Origin: Ochromonadaceae sp. CCMP2298
Taxonomy: Eukaryota; Sar; Synurophyceae; Ochromonadales; Ochromonadaceae
DNA length: 12,372 nucleotides
Direction: 5' to 3'
NCBI GenBank assembly: GCA_026770595.1
Contig: MU634420.1
Span: 1 to 12,372 of the forward strand
Under the pieces are notes generated by a model, which did no database searches, had not been told where the DNA came from, and worked only from the letters and a program-made list of their open reading frames with translations. The translations under genes were made by a program, and so were the position numbers. Position 1 is the stretch's first letter, and each line of letters starts with the position of its first letter. Shown piece by piece: positions 8,201-12,372 of the stretch.

Positions 8201-8476
8201 TACGCACAGCTGCTGAGAGAGATCCTGCGGAAAATGTCTCGAGAGGACTCCTCCATGCAACTGAAGAGCCTCGAGGAGGTCATAGAGCTGGGACACGCCA
8301 TAGCACGCAAAGAGAACGCCGCCAAGGACGGGAAGGAGAGGGTTCGCAAGCCCGGAGCGCAGGCCAGCCCAGTGGTTGCCCGCCGTACCTCACAGGTGCC
8401 CGGCCAAACCCCAGACCCGTCCAAAGCCAAGGCCAAAAAGGTGCGACCCGTATGGAGCTTGCCTGATATCTGCTGA
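5237..8476 (+). CDS. Large protein of unknown function with degenerate EF-hand-like segments and repeats (gene D)
   Basis: Model: exons 5237-8029 and 8165-8476, 1034 residues (1079 if the intron is kept). The start is GCCATGT. Residues 1-60 are Ser/Pro/Lys-rich. Residues 90-330 form a hydrophobic, helical, probably folded region with two EF-hand-like loops: WRALGKVTAEEF (Gly130, Glu136) and DAPGYGVLRFDE (229-240, Asp1, Gly6, Leu8, Glu12). Both lack calcium ligands at positions 3 and 5, so calcium binding is doubtful. A second ordered region spans about 390-570. Then come a Glu/Gly run (567-579), a Ser-Ala/Val run (629-653), ASVGS repeats (709-728) and long Ser/Pro/Ala-rich linkers. Two helical stretches lie at about 806-840 (LSDQEADLLTRILRTS...) and just after the splice (IEQLMQGQDTGQYAQLLREI...), followed by a basic tail. 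I do not recognise the family. The layout suggests a scaffold or regulatory protein, which is inference. Confidence 0.75.
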   Translation: MSRFGSGRLADTGVSPRRAISPGSSPKKKAFVSTVKSVEIFGPPPNLPHVVQVESRAAPEHHNAFANSRTAALDPDFLALSHSHLLQKQSVRWLNLSLGLWSLAVLDVHRSVNLESVAQFLEVVSWRALGKVTAEEFSILYSEWIGSPGAKGPKRTVGLFGIRQSLLERRYGEADLDLCIGIIVNEVNMRMLNSSISFTNTRKGQSAYSLEVCGGRWLSLCEELFFSLDAPGYGVLRFDEAFFLCACLTIGLQGWSCEEELDADMSLASLAAQTMQFLVDAGASVSVRCRQPRGTEKRRSGTPGASPMPMQRGSGAKCEVTLSMFKRYLLRRNTGEAALAALLAHVQACIEKTQQLAAASSRELYLSCSSYEQLGSGGSPRLWQQAVLSSTGHQFAAGATPPFVVLFMLSDADRLLAGSVRASELPVEGMGFGDMQVQGVDCVGDLQSAAVANDELHESVHRMWRLFRSWGAHGPGQGGDVHSPEGRDRGDPSQGVDVQRDPVYQLMLAAVLHYKGLQQLLVAALFDTALALFGLGGADTEGVGGLRVVCAAVMPDPHRILLELGFAEAEGEAEGEGEGVDTQRDQSVSDQGVSAMLLPPQSPMGRMLSDWSTEKETRAENSESSFTHASASASVSASVSASASASVSASASALAPFSGSRARRPYQSDARALESDLADSESDSPAPGPARRRPPSRWTAKTHPVPRDASVGSASVGSASVGSASMGSAGGSGNGSANGGSASAGSGVRRRPSELIQAQRVERDTRESVASVSSEEGVKEARVTPARAPATVSLSPSPAEQLSHSLSDQEADLLTRILRTSDVSAQNELIEQMKRLRLPALAVSPTSPMSALSLASVPLVVGAVELTPERVPQPKVEQGATQVNPPSETKGVDTPEQTGAAGADASGGAGASAAKPSTEADAAKPASEPNSVRAKSPDHLATSHYVYLICSKHPYPFVPYPLPSVLCPLSPSISPQIEQLMQGQDTGQYAQLLREILRKMSREDSSMQLKSLEEVIELGHAIARKENAAKDGKERVRKPGAQASPVVARRTSQVPGQTPDPSKAKAKKVRPVWSLPDIC
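6935..6973 (+). repeat. GAG/GGA-rich run encoding Ala/Glu/Gly
   Basis: A purine-rich hexamer-like run (GAGGGA/GAGGCA units) in gene D encodes AEAEGEAEGEGEG. It is in frame and probably slippage-derived. Confidence 0.7.
7121..7195 (+). repeat. Hexanucleotide repeat (GCCTCT/GTATCT) encoding Ser-Ala/Val run
   Basis: About twelve 6-nt units, mostly GCC TCT with GTA TCT and GCT TCC variants, encode an alternating Ala/Val-Ser tract in gene D (residues 629-653). The antisense strand is also open here and reads as Glu-Ala/Glu-Thr, but that frame has no other support. Confidence 0.85.
7361..7420 (+). repeat. 15-bp tandem repeat, four units, encoding ASVGS
   Basis: The unit GCCAGCGTGGGCAGT is repeated exactly three times (7361, 7376, 7391). 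A fourth, diverged unit (7406-7420, encoding ASMGS) and degenerate GSA/GSG codons follow. The period is a multiple of three, so copy-number change keeps the frame of gene D. Confidence 0.9.
8030..8164 (+). other. Stop-free 3n intron of gene D (135 nt, phase 0)
   Basis: The donor is AACTCG|GTGCGT and the acceptor is CAATCTCCCCTCAG|ATC. Before the acceptor lies a long pyrimidine tract with repeated CCCTTTG/CCTCTGT units. The tract's translation (HPYPFVPYPLPSV...) is unlike the surrounding protein. Length 135 is divisible by three and no stop is present, so the longest open frame runs straight through. Retention would insert 45 residues. Confidence 0.75.
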
Positions 8477-8781
8477 ATCTAACAACCTCCTGTCCTTCTC
8501 TCTCTCTTTCTCTCCCTCCGTCTCTCTTTCTCTTTCTATCTCCCCATCTCTCTCACACTCTGGCTCGTCTACTCGTTGCTGCTCTACTGTACTACTAGGC
8601 GTTCGGGCACGCGGTATAGCATCGAAGGGAGGCCCGCTCAGAGGCATAGGCTCACATAATAGATATATGTTATTCTGTAAAAAAATCGCTACACTATATA
8701 ACAAAGGTATCATTACCCTGCGTCTGTGCATAGATATGCGTCTGAATACATGCATCTCTGTATGTATGAATATTTGCTACG
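8477..8781. other. Convergent 3' region of genes D and E with CT-rich tract
   Basis: About 305 bp lie between the stop codons of genes D and E. Positions 8488-8573 are a C/T-rich simple-sequence tract in the 3' region of gene D. The rest is AT-rich (for example CACTATATAAC near 8692). No perfect AATAAA is present on either strand and no gene is visible. Confidence 0.55.
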
Positions 8782-11555
8782 CTACAAGGCAGAGGTGGTG
8801 AGCAGGTGGATGAGCACTGGCTGCATGTGCGCCTGCTTGGCCACGCTCTGCTGCCGCTCGTCCCTCGACAGCCTCGTCAGGTCTTCGCCGCTCAGCATCA
8901 TGCAGCCCGTGCACACGTGCGCCAGCTGCAGCGGGGAGCAGCCGTTGTAGTTGGCCTGGGAGAGCAGCTCGCGCATGAAGGAGAGCACATACACAAGACA
9001 ATTGTAATGGAGTGGAGGCAGGCACTCGAGGAAGTTGCGGCAGAAGGGGCGCATGGACGTGGGGTCCACCTCGCCCTAGGGGTTATAAGAAAGGGAACAG
9101 GGGGCAGGAGTTAGGGGAGACAAATGAGGCATCACACAGGGGGGCAGAGGCCAAGGAGGGTAGGCCAGGGTGACCTGCGCGACAGGGGAGACTCACTGAC
9201 GGGTATAGGTCGGAGGGCAGCAAGGGCTGCGGCAGCGCGCCTAAAAATGAAACCAGGGCCTCGCACAGGGCATGCACACTGCAGTCCACGGGCAGCTCCA
9301 TACCGCAGTCGAGGCTGCTGCGGATGGCCCCCACCTCCGCTGCGTCTGCCTTGCGCTCGAAGAGGTCGCGCGTCTTGGGAGTGTTGCCCGCCCACAGCGC
9401 GTCGACCAGGCGCCACAGCTCCTTGGGGACGGAGAGCTTACCCTCCGTTCCTGTGATTCTGTTATTCATCTCATATTCTAGCAGGTCGAGATCGGGAGAC
9501 CCTATGTCGGCGTCCCTTACCTCGAACGAGGGAACGGACCATTCGTCAGAGAAGCCCCTGTCCTCCGTGCCGGAGCCTATGCTCATGCGATTCTTTTCCT
9601 TCCGTGTGGGCAGCTCCGTCGTGGCTACAGGATCCAGTGTGCGCACGAGCTCGGTAAGACTCATACCGTAGCAGGAGCGGCGGAAGGTGGCGCTGACTGA
9701 TACGTAGTAGTCCGAGTCTCGTTCCACGCGCAGCAGCAGCTGGTCGTTGAGAGTGTCTAAGCCTGAGTTTAGGCTCTGGGCGGCTTTTCGATCCACGAGC
9801 ACAGTCAGCATAATGTTGAAAGTCTGGCGCCAGGAGGAAGGTACGAGAGAGGTGAGAGGATGTAGGAGAGAAGTGAGAGGAGGTAGGAGAGAAGAGAGAG
9901 GAGGTAGGAGAGAAGAGGGAGGAGGCACAAGGCATACACGAAGGATAGGGTGTTGGCGACGAATGCGGGGTAATTGATAGTGATGTGATAGTTGCGACGC
10001 ACACAAATTGCTTTGCGGGTGGAATGCATACAGGATGCAGAATACGGAACGCAGTTGTAGAGAGTAAAGGAGTGTAGGGAGCTGCGCAACTGACTCACCT
10101 CTCCCGGCAGCAGCAGGCCCTGCTTGATGTTTACCGATACCCAGCGCTTGAAGGGGGACTCCTCGCCCTGCTTGGGGGCGAAGTGCCAGTGCGCGATGGA
10201 GTCCCCTGTATTGCGTACCTTTACTACTGCCAATTGTGGCTGCTCGTACAGAGCGCGCTCGAGCACAACACTCAAGCCCTCTAACACCACGCGGGGCGGG
10301 TTGGTGCTGCTGTTCTTGCGCAGAAGAGTGAGCAGCTTATTGAACGAGATCTGTCTGCTGCTCTCCTCTATACTGCGCAACTCCAGGTGCAAAAGTGCGC
10401 TCACGGGGCGGTGGTCTGAGTAGCTCAGCTCGGCGCTGCGGTAGCTCAGGAGCTGCACTGCGTCCTTCTTTGCCCGCCACAGCACCCTGTCGCACCAGGC
10501 AGGGGCACGAGCCTTCTTGTCAGTGCGCATATCGTAGCTGTTGCTCCCGGGGCGAAACTTATAGGTTGGCGGGAAACTTAAAGGCCCCTCCTCGAAGCCC
10601 TGGAACACCGTCCCTCTCGCGCGCTCTAGCAGGAGCTGGTCCTTCTCGCGCAGCTTCTGCCACACCTGCTTCTCGATCATATCGAATGCCTCACTGATGG
10701 AGAGTGATTCGTCCAAACGGTAGTTGAGGTCACCCAGCCAGAAGATCAGGTCGTGCGCGGAGGGGGCAAGGTCCGAGCCAAGATCTCGGGTGGCTGCTGT
10801 TCTAGGCAGGGTCAGCTGCTCGATGCGGTCGTCGCCGGACAGCTTGCCCAGCTTCTTGGTCCCGTTCTCGGCGGGAAATATCAGCCGCTCAAAAATGCTC
10901 TTGTGGTCTGCGTTGCGACCGGCCACGTTATCCCGGTGGGAGGCCAGGTGCGCGCAAACGAAGCAGAGCGTGTTATCGAACAGCGCCAGCCGCACCGCCA
11001 CCGCGCCCTTGCCCACCGCGCCCTTCACAGCTGTTCTGCGGACATCACCCAGATGTGGCAGCAGTGCCTCCCGGACGAACACGAGCAGCAGTAGGCCGGC
11101 GTGGCTGCGCTGGGCGATGAGCGAGAAGCGGCCCTGTGTGCTCACCAGGCACTCCGCAGTTTTTTCGCGCCAGAAGATAGCCCGCTGCTGCGCGATGCTG
11201 CTGCCCATCGGCGCGACCAAGACGTGCGGATCAACGATGTCCTGATAGCCAATGGCGTAGATGTCTGCGACAGGCGTACCCTTTGGCAGCAGCCATGCAT
11301 GAAGCCCTCCCTCCGGCTGGGCTGCGTTCACGTTAAACGTTCCGCAGAACAAGCGGCACTGCGCAGATCGCAGGAACTCTGCCTCCCTGGTGCGCATCTG
11401 AGCCTCAACCCAGCTTTGCATGATCGACCGAACAGCCTCCCTGTCGTAGTTCGACCCTGCGGGAAAGGATCACAGCTTGGAAGATTAGGAGTGTATCGGA
11501 CCGTTTGCTGCTTGAAGATCAACTTACCCCCACCGATGCTGCCTGCGCTGCTCAT
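8782..11555 (-). CDS. OCRL: OCRL/INPP5B-type inositol polyphosphate 5-phosphatase with ASH and RhoGAP-like domains (gene E)
   Basis: Exons in transcript order: 11555-11528, 11456-10099, 9823-9197, 9075-8782; 768 residues in this minimal model starting MSSAGSIGGG. Catalytic domain, residues 44-365: FCGTFNVNA (48-51 GTFN), DIYAIGYQD, AHLASH (His179), WLGDLNYR (249-256), PAWCDRVLW (328-336), SDHRPV (356-361). These are the 5-phosphatase signatures for removing the 5-phosphate of PI(4,5)P2 and related lipids. The ASH domain (about 370-540) includes VNIKQGLLLPGE, LNSGLDTLND and SVSATFRRSCYG. The RhoGAP-like domain (about 580-768) includes LSVPKELWRLVDALW and VLSFMRELLSQANYN; I see no clear arginine finger, as in OCRL, where this domain binds GTPases rather than activating them. 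The expected role is membrane traffic and phosphoinositide turnover. Odd points: Asp82 replaces the usual Glu of the IGxQE motif, and the MGNKGG segment is AVGKGA. There is no N-terminal PH domain in this model, so the true start may lie upstream. Confidence 0.88.
9076..9196 (-). other. Intron of gene E (121 nt, phase 0)
   Basis: The donor is CCGTCA|GTGAGT at 9196 and the acceptor is ATAACCCCTAG|GGCGAGG at 9076. Splicing joins DLYPS to GEVDPTSMRPF in frame. This restores the RhoGAP-like domain order seen in OCRL/INPP5B. Confidence 0.85.
9824..10098 (-). other. Intron of gene E (275 nt, phase 0)
   Basis: The donor is CCGGGAGAG|GTGAGT at 10098 and the acceptor is CTGGCGCCAG|ACTTTC at 9824. It joins GLLLPGE to TFNIMLTVLVDR in the middle of the ASH domain, matching family spacing. 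It is the longest intron in the window and contains a 21-bp minisatellite. Confidence 0.85.
9852..9914 (+). repeat. 21-bp tandem repeat inside a gene E intron
   Basis: There are three units of about GTGAGAGGAGGTAGGAGAGAA (9852, 9873, 9894) plus a partial fourth. On the transcribed strand this is a C/T-rich array just upstream of the acceptor at 9824, so it may act as an extended polypyrimidine tract. Confidence 0.85.
11457..11527 (-). other. Intron of gene E (71 nt, phase 1)
   Basis: The donor is GGTGGGG|GTAAGT at 11527 and the acceptor is CTTTCCCGCAG|GG at 11457. Phases on both sides agree, giving ...SIGG-G-SNYDREAVRSIMQSW. This is the shortest intron in the window. Confidence 0.75.
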
Positions 11556-11637
11556 TCTCGCGTCCGTGCGCTGCCACTCCCAGCTGTTGCCACTGAGCCT
11601 GCCTCGCTCACGCTGCGATTCAACCCAGCTCTGATAC

Positions 11638-11760
11638 CAGAGTGAATGAGCAGAGGCGATGTGTGGAGAACGGGAAGTAGACTTGATCCAGAGTCTCACT
11701 TTTGCCCACCGCAAAAACCGTGGACTTGTTTTTAATCGCCAGACCTTCCAACAAGTTATC
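11638..11760 (-). other. Candidate additional upstream exon of gene E
   Basis: This minus-strand frame is open for 41 codons without an ATG (DNLLEGLAIKNKSTVFAVGK...SFTL). It has protein-like composition and mixed G/C third positions, unlike the Trp/Arg-rich overlapping frame. It is bounded by TAG|GAT (acceptor-like, but not preceded by a pyrimidine tract) and CTG|GTATCA (donor-like). Joining it across a 67-nt intron to an AG at 11571 (GTGGCAG|CGCACG) gives phase 0 into ...RTDARMSSAGSIGG. That would extend the 5-phosphatase upstream, and a start codon would still have to be found. The splice sites are weak. Confidence 0.3.
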
Positions 11761-11788
11761 CTACTCCACTTCATACAAAAATATAGTG

Positions 11789-11875
11789 CTGCTGGTATAC
11801 ACATACAGTACGACGAATTCTATGTGATCTTATATCACGCATATAATTCGTCGTACTTTATGTGTATACCAGCAG
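11789..11875. repeat. Near-perfect palindrome, MITE-like hairpin
   Basis: The left arm 11789-11819 (CTGCTGGTATACACATACAG...) and the right arm 11845-11875 are inverted copies with one mismatch in 31 bp. Pairing continues inward with one mismatch and a 2-nt bulge (TATG, TGAT), leaving a very small loop. No clear target-site duplication is visible. It lies between the beta-tubulin 3' end and the gene E 5' end. It could be a miniature inverted-repeat element, or a transcript hairpin. Confidence 0.85.
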
Positions 11876-11896
11876 TTAGAATGTTTTTTCACGTTT

Positions 11897-11940
11897 CTGC
11901 TGGTATACACATACAGTAAGTTAGGACGAATTGTATGTGA
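11897..11940. repeat. Solo direct copy of the palindrome's left arm
   Basis: CTGCTGGTATACACATACAG (through 11918) is identical to the left arm over 22 nt. After a 5-nt insertion (AGTTA) the similarity resumes as GACGAATTGTATGTGAT, with single-base changes. With the hairpin this gives the order arm, inverted arm, arm. Confidence 0.85.
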
Positions 11941-12111
11941 TATAAACTAACCACCTCTTCTGTTGTAAGTTCAGTTCTGCATAGGAGGGCTCGACAGACC
12001 AGCTTCTGTATTTGGTGGACTCTCGCCTTGGGCCAGCAAAACAAAGAAGTATGTTGTAGTATTTGTATTTTTTATGGATTTTTAATCAATAATATAATGG
12101 AAAGTTATGAC
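11941..12111 (-). other. Probable 3' untranslated region of beta-tubulin and spacer
   Basis: AT-rich sequence follows the tubulin stop codon. No perfect AATAAA is found on the minus strand; CATAAA (near 12070) is the nearest variant. A minus-strand frame of about 50 codons (KARVHQIQKLVCRALLCRTE...) is open here but has no ATG and is not called. Confidence 0.4.
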
Positions 12112-12372
12112 TTATGCCATCATGTCCTCGCCCTCAGCATCCTCATCGAACTCGCCCTCCTCCTCTGCCGTGGCGTCCTGGTACTGCTGGTACTCGGACA
12201 CAAGATCGTTCATGTTGGACTCGGCCTCCGTGAACTCCATCTCGTCCATGCCCTCGCCGGTGTACCAGTGAAGGAAAGCCTTGCGGCGGAACATGGCGGT
12301 GAACTGCTCGGACACGCGCTTCCACACCTCCTGGATGGCGGTGGTGTTGCCCACGAAGGTGGTGGCCATCTT
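12112..12372 (-). CDS. TUBB: Beta-tubulin, C-terminal 86 residues (5' part outside window)
   Basis: This fragment begins [20 protein letters not shown], continues with [18 protein letters not shown] and [18 protein letters not shown], and ends with an acidic tail [17 protein letters not shown] and a TAA at 12114-12112. These are diagnostic of beta-tubulin helices H11-H12 and its tail, equivalent to about residue 362 onward of a 445-residue protein. It forms the alpha/beta heterodimer of microtubules, and the helix region is the outer surface that binds motors. The last residues Met-Met-Ala are unusual but are lineage-variable in beta-tubulins. No intron is present in this part. The gene is on the same strand as and upstream of gene E, with about 550 bp between them. 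Confidence 0.97.
   Translation of the reverse strand, partial: KMATTFVGNTTAIQEVWKRVSEQFTAMFRRKAFLHWYTGEGMDEMEFTEAESNMNDLVSEYQQYQDATAEEEGEFDEDAEGEDMMA

Noticed and set aside
9451-9520. Possible further intron in gene E (GTAAGG at 9520, CAG at 9451 or 9459)
   Set aside because: Lengths of 70 or 62 nt would shift the frame. The unspliced reading is open and protein-like (DLDLLEYEMNNRI) and leads into the conserved LSVPKELW.
11457-11804. Minus-strand ATG at 11804 as the start of gene E
   Set aside because: The extra residues (MCIPAALYFCMKWSRITCW...) begin inside the palindrome arm and are Trp/Cys/Arg-rich. A different frame over 11760-11638 looks more protein-like, so 11555 is used as the minimal start.
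11659-11919. Plus-strand frame containing two AGIHIQ copies
   Set aside because: The repeated peptide is just the translation of the palindrome arms. There is no other coding sign.

Overview
The window is nuclear DNA from a eukaryote, most likely an alga with a red-lineage secondary plastid such as a photosynthetic stramenopile. The evidence is a beta-tubulin C-terminus at the right edge, GT-AG introns of about 70-275 nt, an AATAAA poly(A) signal, good ATG contexts (A or G at -3), and a protein that starts with a signal peptide ending ...ETYA|FSPVR. A Phe right after the signal-peptide cleavage site is the hallmark of plastid import across a four-membrane secondary plastid. The species cannot be named from the sequence alone. 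Genes are closely packed (102 bp between one pair of convergent stop codons). Coding regions are GC-rich and intergenic DNA is more AT-rich.

Layout, left to right. (1) 1-60: a possible start of a leftward gene cut by the window edge. (2) 61-658: upstream region of gene A. (3) Gene A, 659-2514 (+), two exons: a plastid-targeted protein with about four membrane segments and no recognised family. (4) Gene B, 2900-3382 (+): a protein of the plant/fungal atypical dual-specificity phosphatase family (Siw14/PFA-DSP) whose catalytic HCX5R signature is destroyed, so a predicted pseudophosphatase. (5) Gene C, 3485-4801 (-): a type II membrane glycosyltransferase of family GT8 (glycogenin/galactinol-synthase type). 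(6) A 435-bp divergent promoter region. (7) Gene D, 5237-8476 (+): a large unrecognised protein with two degenerate EF-hand-like segments, long low-complexity Ser/Ala/Gly repeats and a 135-nt intron that is stop-free and a multiple of three. (8) Gene E, 8782-11555 (-), at least four exons: an OCRL/INPP5B-type inositol polyphosphate 5-phosphatase with catalytic domain, ASH domain and RhoGAP-like domain; its 5' end is uncertain and one more upstream exon is proposed. (9) 11789-11940: a near-perfect palindrome plus a solo copy of one arm, MITE-like. (10) 12112-12372 (-): the last 86 codons of beta-tubulin.

Genes B, C and E belong to families that can act on inositol phosphates or inositol-containing acceptors. 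This clustering may be chance. The most unusual items are the pseudophosphatase, the palindromic element, the altered metal-site residues of the 5-phosphatase, and the unrecognised genes A and D.
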